DNA from: a virus
DNA: 64,000 nt
Strand: one strand, 5' to 3'
Virus record (IMG/VR): IMGVR_UViG_3300030101_003058
Span: 19,033-83,032 of that record
Positions within the stretch are counted from its first letter, which is position 1; the number at the start of each line of letters is the position of its first letter. Below the pieces are notes generated by a model. That model had not been told where the DNA came from, searched no databases, and saw nothing but the letters and a program-made list of their open reading frames with translations. The position numbers were made by a program, and so were the translations under genes. Positions 1-7,686 of this stretch are shown here, piece after piece.

Positions 1-9
1 GAGACTCTT

Positions 10-351
10 ATGAACCTGTCACAACAAACAATCCGAAATATGACAACAGAAGAACTTCTGAACACTGCTGAGACAGTTGAGAGCATCGACAGACTCACTT
101 TCAGCTATATCTCAGAGAAGATTCAGGCAGACTTTGAGGATACTCAGGATGAGCTAAAGCAAGCTGTAAAGAGTCTTGAGGAAGTTGAGGAGAATCTTTC
201 AGATGCTACTAAGGCTTTTCGTGAGATTGAAGAGATGCTCACAGAAGCTATTGAAGATTGTGAAGGGGATTATCAGACAATTGAAAAGATCATGAAGAAA
301 GTTCGTCTGATTGCTGAGAGAAATGCTGATGAGATTGGAGATTGGTTATGA
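10..351 (+). CDS. acidic coiled-coil protein, unknown function
   Basis: Encodes 113 residues. From about residue 40 to 90 it is rich in Glu, Leu and Lys with heptad-like spacing, so a coiled coil is likely; no catalytic motif is seen. A GAG stands a few bases before the ATG. The stop codon overlaps the ATG of the next gene, which suggests translational coupling in a small rightward early operon. Function not recognised. Confidence 0.7.
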   Translation: MNLSQQTIRNMTTEELLNTAETVESIDRLTFSYISEKIQADFEDTQDELKQAVKSLEEVEENLSDATKAFREIEEMLTEAIEDCEGDYQTIEKIMKKVRLIAERNADEIGDWL

Positions 352-560
352 CAAAACCTTTGAATGGCTACTACACAGCCAAAGAACGCATTCGTGTACG
401 TTGTGGTGTTTCTACATTCCAGTTACCAGAAGGTGCTAAGGTATTTGCAGAGCAATTCGATTGGGATAACAAGAAAGTTCTGGTGCGTTTTGGTGGACGT
501 GATATTGATTGGATGTCTATGAGAACTTTTGAGGAATGTTTTAAGCAAGGTGGAGAATAA
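348..560 (+). CDS. small hypothetical protein (70 aa)
   Basis: The ATG at 348 was chosen over an upstream in-frame TTG because it overlaps the preceding stop and has GGAGA upstream. The product is mixed alpha/beta with a Trp/Phe-rich C-terminal half and no recognised domain. It lies two bases before the next gene, so all three are probably cotranscribed. Confidence 0.65.
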   Translation: MTKPLNGYYTAKERIRVRCGVSTFQLPEGAKVFAEQFDWDNKKVLVRFGGRDIDWMSMRTFEECFKQGGE

Positions 561-561
561 T

Positions 562-876
562 ATGAGCAACTACCAAAGCAAAGCCCTGAATCCTCGCAAC
601 GGAACTGTGGAAGTCGTTAGTATGCTTGACGATTACTTCGGCAAACACCAGTATGCTGTAGCATTCCAAGATGGTTCCAAGTATCCTGAGAATCAAGTTG
701 TGTGTATTCATCCGAATGACTTAGATGCTGAGGATGTTCGTGTGTATTATCAGGGTGAGTCTGCTGTTATCTGGACTTACCACGGGAAATACTTGGTAGA
801 AGGGGTTAAGCACAGACGATTCTCAGATGCTTGTATGGCTTTTAAGATTGCTGTTGATCAGTATAGGAAGAACTAG
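562..876 (+). CDS. hypothetical protein (104 aa)
   Basis: Starts at the ATG at 562, which follows GGAGAATAAT; an in-frame upstream start has no ribosome binding site. The sequence is mixed and soluble, with several Tyr and Asp residues. No family recognised. Last gene of the first unit, followed by a hairpin terminator. Confidence 0.65.
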   Translation: MSNYQSKALNPRNGTVEVVSMLDDYFGKHQYAVAFQDGSKYPENQVVCIHPNDLDAEDVRVYYQGESAVIWTYHGKYLVEGVKHRRFSDACMAFKIAVDQYRKN

Positions 877-890
877 GAAATATCTACAAA

Positions 891-930
891 CACCTCAGGA
901 GGCTTTACAGGCTTTCTGGGGTGATTTTGT
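891..930 (+). terminator. rho-independent terminator
   Basis: CACCTCAG at 891-898 pairs with CTGGGGTG at 916-923 (one G-U pair) and is followed by ATTTTGT. It lies just after the stop at 876 and before a new promoter. Confidence 0.6.
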
Positions 931-939
931 ATTCTGGTG

Positions 940-968
940 TTGACACAGGAATTATGCTGGTGTATCTT
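940..968 (+). promoter_or_regulatory. sigma70-type promoter
   Basis: TTGACA at 940-945, a 17-base spacer and TATCTT at 963-968. It follows a terminator and precedes the gene starting at 1002. Confidence 0.7.
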
Positions 969-1001
969 TAGCACATACATTGAATGAACGGAGGGATTCA
1001 C

Positions 1002-1184
1002 ATGAAACTGAAGTGTATTAACACAAACTCTAATGATCATAGGTTCACAGTGGGCAGGAGCTATAGTGTTGTTGGTAGTGAACACAAGTTTGGTAAGATG
1101 TTCTATACAGTGATTGATAACACACAAGTTAAGTTTAATGTTCCTTTGAACAGTAAAGTTTATCATTTTGAGGTTATTGAATGA
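1002..1184 (+). CDS. small hypothetical protein with MKLKC N-terminus (60 aa)
   Basis: The ATG at 1002 is preceded by a strong GGAGGG; an in-frame ATG at 984 has no such site. The protein begins MKLKC and continues with F-T-x-G-x-x-Y spacing, as does the first third of the leftward gene at 13457-13894. This points to a shared small fold of unknown function. Its stop overlaps the next ATG (ATGA). Confidence 0.65.
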   Translation: MKLKCINTNSNDHRFTVGRSYSVVGSEHKFGKMFYTVIDNTQVKFNVPLNSKVYHFEVIE

Positions 1185-1450
1185 ATCATCGTAGAGAAAT
1201 GACAGAAAAAGAGATTTACATAATTAATCAATTGCAATTAGCAGGCTATGGGTGACGAAAGTATGCCACATCCGTATTGTCACAGGGTTACATTTCAGAC
1301 AAGCAATCTCAGACACTGCGCACTATGCTTCACAAATTGCGTTCGCAACAAGCTGACGCACAATACAGGAAAGCAAGAGCACTCTCTAGTGAATCTTATG
1401 AACCTGATATATCAGACTTGGAAGCAATGCAATCAGGAGATTACTTTTAA
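1181..1450 (+). pseudogene. small gene interrupted by one in-frame TGA
   Basis: A frame of 90 codons runs from the ATG at 1181 (overlapping the previous stop) to TAA at 1448-1450 (overlapping the next ATG). It is interrupted only by TGA at 1253-1255. Before it lie 24 sensible codons ending AGYG; after it lies a typical acidic phage protein tail ending SGDYF. Both junctions keep the tight overlaps of an intact operon gene. A TGG to TGA change would explain this. Readthrough is possible, because the next base is C and UGA-C is a leaky context. Function unknown. Confidence 0.55.
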
Positions 1451-1638
1451 TGTTAGCTACTGAATCAAGAGACTTGTGGAAAGAACAGTTTGAACTAGGC
1501 TACACACCATCGGATATTGTATTAGATGACTACAGGAGACATCGGGATAATCCATATTGGCGAGTATCATCACAAGTAGAACAGCTATGTGAGTACATAT
1601 TGTATTTAGAAAAAGAGCTTGGGAGAAATCAGCAATAA
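1450..1638 (+). CDS. small hypothetical protein (62 aa)
   Basis: Starts at an ATG that shares its A with the previous stop codon (TAATG). It is a helical, charged product with a Leu-rich C-terminus and no recognised family. A terminator hairpin follows within ten bases. Confidence 0.6.
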   Translation: MLATESRDLWKEQFELGYTPSDIVLDDYRRHRDNPYWRVSSQVEQLCEYILYLEKELGRNQQ

Positions 1639-1645
1639 TCTACAG

Positions 1646-1685
1646 ACACCTTGGGACGCTACAGAAGCTCTCAGGGTGTTTTTGT
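1646..1685 (+). terminator. rho-independent terminator
   Basis: A 9-bp stem pairs 1646-1654 with 1671-1679 (two G-U pairs) and runs into a run of T. The bases leading into it resemble those before the terminator at 891. Confidence 0.6.
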
Positions 1686-1760
1686 ATCTAGCCTATGCTG
1701 ACCTAGAGGGTATGTTGATAAAAGCTGTTGTAGACGCTCAGAGGAAGCGAGACAGTGATC

Positions 1761-1789
1761 TTGACACGGTTGTTGAGTTGATTTAGAGT
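1761..1789 (+). promoter_or_regulatory. sigma70-type promoter
   Basis: TTGACA at 1761-1766, 17-base spacer, TAGAGT at 1784-1789, just upstream of the gene starting at 1826. A 24-codon frame at 1711-1785 overlaps it and is too weak to call. Confidence 0.55.
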
Positions 1790-1825
1790 GTGTGAGTGTA
1801 GACTTAAATAAATTTGGAGGTAAGT

Positions 1826-2590
1826 GTGAAGTTAAAGCAAGACGGGACACCTAACAAATCAACTGTGGGTGAGCTGAAGTATAAGTTTGATTCTGGTGAT
1901 GTTGTCACTAATAACGCAGGCAACAGGTATAAATTTATTAAAAGAACACACAACAGGGTATGGGTTGAATTTTTAGATCATAGAAAATATTGTTCGGCAT
2001 ACCCTATTTCTTCTTCATGCGCGTTATCTGGAAAAGTAAAAGATTGGTATGCACCAAGTGTGTATGGGGTAGGTGTCACAGGCATATTATATGAAGAAGA
2101 CAGTCCAATATATTATAAATGGAAGTCGATGTTAAATAGGGTTCTATACAGATGTAAGAGTCAATATGTGGGCTGTGACGTTTCAGAAGAGTTCAGATGT
2201 TTTGAAAATTTTTATTGGTGGTATAAAAAGAATGAGCAGGTGGAAGGTTATAACTATGAGCTTGACAAAGACCTGTTTTGTATGGACTCTAAACTGTATT
2301 CTCCAGAGACTTGTTGTTTGCTACCGAAAGAACTGCACAATAAGCTATATAGGAGTCAGAACGTAAACAAGGCTGTTAAAGAGACGTCAATGGGGTTTAC
2401 GCTAGGGAGTGTATTTGGTGATTTCATTGACCGAGAATCAGGAAGATTTTTTGACACACAAAAGCAGGCTCTAGATTTTTATTGGGATTGCAGGGAGGAT
2501 AGATTAAGAGAGTGCGCCTATAAATGGAAAGACTATATAAAACCACACGTTTATCGTAGAATTTGCGATTTCTCTTTCCGTGACAACTAG
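1826..2590 (+). CDS. HNH/AP2-associated homing-endonuclease-like protein (degenerate)
   Basis: Encodes 254 residues from a GTG at 1826 with GGAGG seven bases ahead. The C-terminal half has the spacing of a phage family also seen at 26757-27596: W-x2-M-L, R-C, Y-x-G-C-x-V, a Trp/Phe stretch, then LDKD followed by YSPETC. In related proteins the last two read LDR and YSPENC and lie in a beta-beta-alpha metal-type nuclease region. The His residues expected of an active HNH site are not obvious here, so it may be inactive or only DNA-binding. It sits alone behind its own promoter and before 800 gene-free bases, as mobile endonuclease genes often do. Assignment is by pattern only. Confidence 0.45.
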   Translation: MKLKQDGTPNKSTVGELKYKFDSGDVVTNNAGNRYKFIKRTHNRVWVEFLDHRKYCSAYPISSSCALSGKVKDWYAPSVYGVGVTGILYEEDSPIYYKWKSMLNRVLYRCKSQYVGCDVSEEFRCFENFYWWYKKNEQVEGYNYELDKDLFCMDSKLYSPETCCLLPKELHNKLYRSQNVNKAVKETSMGFTLGSVFGDFIDRESGRFFDTQKQALDFYWDCREDRLRECAYKWKDYIKPHVYRRICDFSFRDN

Positions 2591-3347
2591 AATTTCACCC
2601 GTCAGAGGAATCGACTGAGCGTTCAATGGAATTTCGGTGGGGGAATCAACTGCTGGCAGAGGTTTTCATTTGTGTGCTGGCGAATTTTCAACTCCGGCAG
2701 ACACTTCTGTTTTCTTCCGGATCGAATTTTGACTTTAAAATCAATGAATTACGACTTCCGGCACTTGTTTTCATCCGAGCCAGCTTTATGTATCGCTCAA
2801 AAAATTTCTAGAGAATCTACTTTTCATTTTTCATAGCTCAGATTTTAGTTAGCAAAACTATTAATTAGCATAAACAACTATTACATAAGCAACCTAACTA
2901 TCTCGCTAGTTGGCAAAAGTTAGCTAAAGCAATTGTTTGAATTACTATTGATTGCCAGAATGTAGGGACAGAATCGCAAGAATGATAAAAGAAATGTCTA
3001 ATACTTTTTAGGACTAACAGGCGGGACTCTATAGATCAAAAGGTAATACGGAATTTTTTCCAGCGAGGGTGATTATCTCCTGCCTTATATTGCGCAGCCT
3101 GTACCTGAAAGAATAGTTGAACGGATACCAGAAAGCAAGCGAGTAGTTGAAAATAATTTATTGCTACTTTCTAATCCCGCGCATGCGTGACTAACACAAA
3201 AGAAAATCAAAAGTCAACAACGCTAAAATCATGCCATTAATTGCCTGTCGTGCTACTCAAACATTACAATTTTTGCTATATTCCAGGATGCTAGGGAAAC
3301 CCATGTTTTCGAGAACAAAACGTTGTAAGCATTTTTGCCTGTTACAC
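2591..3347 (+). other. gene-free stretch, AT-rich
   Basis: No reading frame here has a convincing ribosome binding site or protein-like composition. It contains the degenerate direct repeats at 2847-2929 and a promoter at its right edge. It may be regulatory or a remnant of sequence around the mobile-type gene on its left. Confidence 0.5.
2847..2929 (+). repeat. four iteron-like degenerate direct repeats
   Basis: Copies of AGTTAGCAAAAC with one to three changes begin at about 2847, 2863, 2908 and 2918, all in one direction within an AT-rich segment. The irregular spacing argues against a classical iteron array. Confidence 0.3.
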
Positions 3348-3376
3348 TTGCGCTGGCTTTCTGGTTTTACTATAGT
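3348..3376 (+). promoter_or_regulatory. early-type promoter with conserved leader 12-mer
   Basis: TTGCGC at 3348-3353, 17-base spacer, TATAGT at 3371-3376. Six bases after the -10 lies AACGTCAAACGA (3383-3394). The same 12-mer sits at the same distance after the promoter at 6196. Confidence 0.65.
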
Positions 3377-3413
3377 AGACCCAACGTCAAACGATAGAGC
3401 CAAGGGGTTTACT

Positions 3414-3773
3414 ATGATTATCAACGTTTCAGCCTACGGGATTAGCTCACAGTACAAAGTAGACTTTTCACGCGCCGATAAGGTGGCATTAGAGACTTTC
3501 CTTGCTACCAAGGGTGTATATCTGTCAGATCGTCAAGTAAACGCTTTTGTAGACTCTGGCGAAGGTGTACAGTTCGATGGGCATGGTCGGAAGTGGATCG
3601 CAGCTACTACCGTGCGCGACATTACAAACGAGGTGATGACCGATAAGGCGCGCCAGATTATCCGCAAGTTTTTGCGGAGCATTACCGCGAACGCTACTAG
3701 TAAAACACTAGTGTCGCGTGCTATGAAAGTTAAGAAAGTAGCGCAAGCTTACAACCTTGAACATATGCTCTAA
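3414..3773 (+). CDS. hypothetical protein (119 aa)
   Basis: Starts at the ATG at 3414 after AAGGGG and just downstream of a promoter; the 61 codons upstream overlap that promoter and were rejected. The product is basic toward its C-terminus, with a Thr/Ala/Ser and Lys-rich tail. The first gene of a new unit, it is likely expressed early. No family recognised. Confidence 0.65.
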   Translation: MIINVSAYGISSQYKVDFSRADKVALETFLATKGVYLSDRQVNAFVDSGEGVQFDGHGRKWIAATTVRDITNEVMTDKARQIIRKFLRSITANATSKTLVSRAMKVKKVAQAYNLEHML

Positions 3774-3784
3774 GGGGGTTTGAC

Positions 3785-3892
3785 ATGAAAATTACTAAAG
3801 CAGAATACGATCGTTTAGGCGGTATGAGAAATTCTAAGTTATACCGCAAACAATCCAAAAACGGTCGTTGGAATTACTACAAGTCTAAATAA
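3785..3892 (+). CDS. very small basic protein (35 aa)
   Basis: ATG at 3785, eleven bases after the previous stop, with AAGGGG upstream. The peptide is rich in Lys, Arg, Tyr and Asn. It ends just before a terminator, so it closes this transcription unit. Function unknown. Confidence 0.55.
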   Translation: MKITKAEYDRLGGMRNSKLYRKQSKNGRWNYYKSK

Positions 3893-3900
3893 AAGTTTTT

Positions 3901-3939
3901 GCCCCTGATTGGACTACAAAGCCTTGAAGGGGATTTTTT
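3901..3939 (+). terminator. rho-independent terminator
   Basis: CCCCT at 3902-3906 pairs with AGGGG at 3928-3932, followed by six T. Confidence 0.7.
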
Positions 3940-3991
3940 ATCTATGAGATATTAAACCCATCGAAACGCAAAACCTAAAAGGTACAGACCT

Positions 3992-4147
3992 ATGAAAACA
4001 TCAGAATATACAGCAAACGAATCCCTAGCAGAATCTAAGCAAGCGCCGGATTTAATGGCGGAGAGAAAACCGCTTGTATTTTCTGATAGCACTAGGGATA
4101 ATCAGACGGGTGATAAAGATAAACCGGAAACGTGGAGTATAGTGTGA
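3992..4147 (+). CDS. small hypothetical protein (51 aa)
   Basis: Starts with ATG at 3992 and ends TGA at 4145-4147, sharing bases with the next ATG. The composition is polar (Asp, Lys, Ser, Thr) and probably disordered. The upstream AAAAGG is a reasonable ribosome binding site. Unknown function. Confidence 0.5.
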   Translation: MKTSEYTANESLAESKQAPDLMAERKPLVFSDSTRDNQTGDKDKPETWSIV

Positions 4148-4320
4148 TGAAAACACAAATATCTAATCTGACATTACCAACGCAAGATCAATCTTATATG
4201 CAATACATGAACGTACAATACAAGCTCGAAAGAATACGCCGGAATTCTCGCTTGTCTTTTAAGTGTAAACTGGCGGCAATGATTGCTAGTGATAATCGTA
4301 CTGGAAAGGTTTGGAGCTAA
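4147..4320 (+). CDS. small basic hypothetical protein (57 aa)
   Basis: The ATG at 4147 overlaps the previous stop (TGATG), which supports it over an in-frame GTG 15 bases upstream. The middle is Arg/Lys-rich and could bind nucleic acid. The next gene starts two bases after its stop. Confidence 0.5.
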   Translation: MKTQISNLTLPTQDQSYMQYMNVQYKLERIRRNSRLSFKCKLAAMIASDNRTGKVWS

Positions 4321-4321
4321 T

Positions 4322-4489
4322 ATGAAAGCTACATATAAAGAAGGTAAAGCATTAGATTACATTTTACTGTACACTGACTGTAGGAATGTTAGTGAGGCTA
4401 TTGGATACCTCAACGGAATGTATAACGAAGGTATGACAATAGATGAAATCCTAAGTTATTTTGAGGCAACAAAACCAAGTTTTATTTGA
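4322..4489 (+). CDS. small hypothetical protein (55 aa)
   Basis: ATG at 4322 directly after the previous stop, preceded by GGAG. The product looks helical and acidic. A promoter overlaps its last codons. Not recognised. Confidence 0.55.
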   Translation: MKATYKEGKALDYILLYTDCRNVSEAIGYLNGMYNEGMTIDEILSYFEATKPSFI

Positions 4490-4513
4490 CAAGCGCGTAA
4501 GATAGACTAGACT
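4486..4513 (+). promoter_or_regulatory. sigma70-type promoter
   Basis: Perfect TTGACA at 4486-4491, 16-base spacer, TAGACT at 4508-4513. It precedes the gene at 4554. Confidence 0.6.
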
Positions 4514-4553
4514 TACTAATGTAAACCAATGATAACTTTTGATAGGTGATTTT

Positions 4554-4973
4554 ATGAAACTTTCTACTGTAATCAACAATAGCAACATTCCGGCAACTCT
4601 GATTCGTTCCGTAGTTCGCCAGTGTGCACCATGGGACGAATTTAGAGAAATAGCGCAAGACGTTACAAGCCATGGGGCTGATTCAGGATTCAGCGGTTTT
4701 ATCTATTACCATGAAACTATAGATTTCACAAAACGTAACCGGAAATACATTATTGAACTATTGGAGGAACAATCAGCCGATTTTGGTATTGTTAGTATTT
4801 ATCAGTTTATTTCAGAGTTTAATTGTCTGAGCCGCAACTATACACCGACTGAAATTGCAGAATCATTCTATCGTGACAATGATGCAAGAATAGCGGTATT
4901 CAATGCGCTTGCATGGTATGCACTGGAAGAAGTTTCACGGGCTGTAGTTGATACACTGGAAAGCGAGGAATAA
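4554..4973 (+). CDS. conserved phage protein, unknown function (139 aa)
   Basis: The ATG at 4554 follows AGGTGA; an in-frame TTG 15 bases upstream lacks a site. The N-terminal region (INNSNIPATLIRSVVRQ, then a HGADSGFSGF stretch) resembles a small-protein family I recall from phages of Pseudomonas and relatives (possibly DUF7222). That recognition is from memory and unproven. No catalytic residues can be assigned. Early-region context suggests a host-takeover role, which is inference only. Confidence 0.65.
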   Translation: MKLSTVINNSNIPATLIRSVVRQCAPWDEFREIAQDVTSHGADSGFSGFIYYHETIDFTKRNRKYIIELLEEQSADFGIVSIYQFISEFNCLSRNYTPTEIAESFYRDNDARIAVFNALAWYALEEVSRAVVDTLESEE

Positions 4974-4976
4974 ACA

Positions 4977-5060
4977 ATGCGTAACGTCAACAAAAAAGAG
5001 CATAAACAATTCCGTAAGAATCGCCGTAATGCTCGCGGGAAGCGTTGGACAGTTATTTAA
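4977..5060 (+). CDS. very basic micropeptide (27 aa)
   Basis: ATG at 4977 three bases after the previous stop, with GCGAGGAA as ribosome binding site. About half the residues are Lys, Arg or His, and it could bind RNA or DNA. No family known to me. Confidence 0.5.
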   Translation: MRNVNKKEHKQFRKNRRNARGKRWTVI

Positions 5061-5146
5061 ACATTAATGTTTATTTGGCGGTATTCTTTCGAGAGTATCG
5101 CCCTGTAAACAAACGAAAGAGCAAGGCAACCGACAAGGGCAAGACA

Positions 5147-5500
5147 ATGACAATTTATACAATGAAACACTCAGAAATTAACTTTTCATCTGTTAATGAA
5201 AAGCAAGTAGAGTATTATGAGAAATTACTCTCAGGTATCACACAAAAGGATTTAAAGGATAATACTTTTGAAGGTAGGCACGGCCTATTAATGAATATGT
5301 CATTGGCTGGTGATTCTCCATTAACTTTTGATTACTTGCGGGCACGGGGTATCAAAGAAGAATACAAAAGAAAGTTTGTTAGCTCTTTTGATAAATATAC
5401 AACCACTGTTGTCTATAACAATTCTACAATGCTTATTTGGGATGCAGCGGAAAAATACGCAATTGATCAGACAAAAGACTATACGGGGTGGACAGTATGA
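5147..5500 (+). CDS. hypothetical protein (117 aa)
   Basis: The ATG at 5147 follows AAGGGCAAG; the long in-frame extension upstream to 5045 is Lys/Arg-rich junk and was rejected. A second ATG five codons in is an alternative. Soluble and mixed composition. Its stop overlaps the next start. Function unknown. Confidence 0.6.
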   Translation: MTIYTMKHSEINFSSVNEKQVEYYEKLLSGITQKDLKDNTFEGRHGLLMNMSLAGDSPLTFDYLRARGIKEEYKRKFVSSFDKYTTTVVYNNSTMLIWDAAEKYAIDQTKDYTGWTV

Positions 5501-5916
5501 TTGATCTACTAAAAAGCCACAGCACACAAAAGAACCACACAACAAAACCACAAACAAAGAAACAAGCATTTAAACAAGCTAACGTAAACTCAATACTGCA
5601 CACGGAAAGGCAAGGGGATACATTGGTAGCATCATTGTATATTGAACCACTGGAAAGCCTAAGCAATACTCCAGACAACACAAAAGGGCGCAATAGATTT
5701 CTCACAGTGAGACAGGGAAGGCGTATGCGTAGCAGAAGTATTCTAAAGGATTCTCAGGCATTCATTACAGCGCTACAGTGGGATTGTACTAGTGTGATTC
5801 AAAAGGCTACTAGAGAAGGTCTCAGGGTGGTTCTCAGGTTGCCTATTGTGGATGGCATAGAATGGCCTGATTATTCTTGTGATTGGATTGCTCAAGAAAG
5901 TTTTTTGATGGCTTAG
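5497..5916 (+). CDS. basic hypothetical protein (139 aa)
   Basis: The ATG at 5497 overlaps the previous stop (ATGA). The first 30 residues are low complexity (Gln, Lys, Thr, Asn). The middle has a strongly basic stretch, RQGRRMRSRS, and the C-terminus is hydrophobic and Trp-containing. It may bind nucleic acid. No family recognised. Confidence 0.6.
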   Translation: MIDLLKSHSTQKNHTTKPQTKKQAFKQANVNSILHTERQGDTLVASLYIEPLESLSNTPDNTKGRNRFLTVRQGRRMRSRSILKDSQAFITALQWDCTSVIQKATREGLRVVLRLPIVDGIEWPDYSCDWIAQESFLMA

Positions 5917-5930
5917 GGAGAACCAGAGCA

Positions 5931-6176
5931 ATGCTTAAACGTATACACATAAACCAGCATAACATCCGATACAATGCTAAGGCGGACAAGGGAACAGAAC
6001 TAAAACCTGTGGTGTCTGTAAAGACTTCTAAGGGCAATTACAAGGGCATGACGACAGACATACTAGGCGATTCCAAAGTTGTGTACAGCGAGTCTAAGCC
6101 GCTTTCATGCGGGGCTAAGGTTTGGATAGAGACACGGGCCGTAGTTGTGCTAGATGGGATACTAGAAATTAATTGA
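5931..6176 (+). CDS. hypothetical protein (81 aa)
   Basis: The ATG at 5931 has GGGAGAACCAG upstream; an in-frame alternative inside the previous gene lacks a site. It is predicted to be beta-rich with no clear motif. Unknown function. Confidence 0.6.
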   Translation: MLKRIHINQHNIRYNAKADKGTELKPVVSVKTSKGNYKGMTTDILGDSKVVYSESKPLSCGAKVWIETRAVVVLDGILEIN

Positions 6177-6195
6177 ATTCTTTTTGATTGTTCGC

Positions 6196-6224
6196 TTGCA
6201 TTCTTTGAATAGCTCAACTAAGAT
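6196..6224 (+). promoter_or_regulatory. early-type promoter with conserved leader 12-mer
   Basis: TTGCAT at 6196-6201, 17-base spacer, TAAGAT at 6219-6224. AACGTCAAACGA at 6231-6242 lies six bases downstream, exactly as after the promoter at 3348. Confidence 0.65.
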
Positions 6225-6262
6225 GTTCATAACGTCAAACGAAACACCAAAGGAGAAACACT

Positions 6263-6418
6263 ATGAACGGTTATCAATTGCTCACACAAGAACAGCGGGA
6301 AGATCTTGATAGGTTAGTTGAAAAGAATACCCATGCAGACATTACCCCACTAGAAGCAGCACACATAAGAGCCTATGAGGTTTTATGTGCACAATTGGAG
6401 ATTGAGTACAGCAAGTAA
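6263..6418 (+). CDS. small helical protein (51 aa)
   Basis: ATG at 6263 after AAAGGAGAAACACT. It is an acidic, helical peptide with its own promoter and terminator, so a single-gene unit. Last rightward gene before the origin-like region. Unknown. Confidence 0.6.
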   Translation: MNGYQLLTQEQREDLDRLVEKNTHADITPLEAAHIRAYEVLCAQLEIEYSK

Positions 6419-6441
6419 AACAAACAAATAACTAAAGCATT

Positions 6442-6478
6442 GCCCCGGATTCTCTAAAGGATTGCCGGGGCTTTCTTA
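6442..6478 (+). terminator. strong rho-independent terminator
   Basis: GCCCCGG at 6442-6448 pairs perfectly with CCGGGGC at 6465-6471, followed by a T-rich run. It insulates the gene-free region that follows. Confidence 0.8.
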
Positions 6479-6704
6479 TGTCTGATCAACACGTGACAAG
6501 GGTCATACAGGGCTACACAAAAGACTTTCCACAGGTAGCCTATGGGATAGCATAGGGATAGGCTAAAGGCTTGTCATAAGCGCTCTCAGGCTGTTCTATT
6601 AGATGCTTTAGATTGTCATTGTTTAGCTGCAATTCTCTTATGTGTTATTGGACTAAGTATCTACTTTATTATCTCTTTGGCCTACTTCGGTTAAACCACC
6701 CAAG

Positions 6705-6799
6705 TTATCCACAGAACACTCTGACTTATCCACAGGCAACAATAGCAATCTAAAGTTATCCACAAGTATGATCTAAAGTTATCCACAGACTTATCCACA
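6705..6799 (+). repeat. cluster of five perfect DnaA boxes (TTATCCACA)
   Basis: TTATCCACA occurs at 6705-6713, 6726-6734, 6756-6764, 6779-6787 and 6791-6799, all in the same direction. Two lie in a longer 17-base direct repeat beginning ATCTAAAG (6748 and 6771). This 9-mer is the highest-affinity site of bacterial DnaA. Five exact copies in 95 bases cannot be chance. Confidence 0.85.
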
Positions 6800-6949
6800 G
6801 GATGATCTGAAGGTATACACCTGTATACAATAGTATCATTGGCACAACTATTGCTTATCAATAGCAACCTAATATTATCTTAAGCAAGCTATCTAAATTA
6901 TTCCGAAGGTATGCCGGGGGGGATCTTATGTAGTTCTATTGTGTGCTAG

Positions 6950-6965
6950 TGTTTCACGTGGAACG
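6950..6965. promoter_or_regulatory. parS-like palindrome
   Basis: TGTTTCACGTGGAACG contains the 14-base dyad GTTYCACGTGRAAC, the core bound by chromosomal ParB/Spo0J. It lies 150 bases from the DnaA box cluster, as parS lies near oriC in many bacteria. No ParA or ParB gene is in this window. Confidence 0.6.
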
Positions 6966-7686
6966 TTCTAGGGGATAGTTTTGGTTAGCTATGGTTGCCA
7001 GTGTATAGCCAAGGGATTTAATAGAGTTATCCTTTCAGGGATTACTATTGATATTTTGGGATTTCATTAGGATGCTATATAGGCGGCTCCGGACTGTCTT
7101 AACAGGTCTTGACCAAATCTGAGGAAATACCAGTACAACCCTTGGTACACAAGGGATTAGCACAAGAATGCTGTTGATATTTACCAGAAAGAAAATCTAG
7201 TGGAATTTTTAGCGCCTATAGTAATCTGTAGAAGAGTAGGGAATTCTAACAAAATCAACAGTTTATACTTATATAGCACAAGTATATAAATCAAAATAAA
7301 TCAAAAATTAACTGTTGACTTTCCTTTGACAACCATAAGTTGACACAGAGAACACACATGAGTGTTGTTGGTGTATACTTAAGAGGATCTGTTGAGTAGC
7401 ACAGGTAGGTACACCCCTGCTCTCCTTGCAGTCGATCAGGTAGGATATTTTTCAGATGTGCTTTAGGTAGGACTTTTGAAATGCAGGTGATATTTCTGGA
7501 GAAAATTTAGGAAGGTTCTAAAATATCAAAGGTATCCTTAAGAAGGGAGAATTTATTATTCTTATTTCTCCCTTTCTAAAGCTACACTTTAGCAACCTAA
7601 GTTTCTATATAAAATACCTCTGTATTCTAGGGCACTAAAATAAAGTACCTTAGAAATCAATAGTTTACAGAGGAAATTTGCTGATT

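Noticed and set aside
1711-1785. 24-codon peptide before the gene at 1826
   Set aside because: Overlaps a good promoter; too short to support.
2626-2811. 61-codon frame in the gene-free gap
   Set aside because: No ribosome binding site ahead of the ATG at a fitting distance and no protein-like pattern.
6478-6555. 25-codon frame after the terminator
   Set aside because: Its start lies in the terminator's T-run and has no ribosome binding site.
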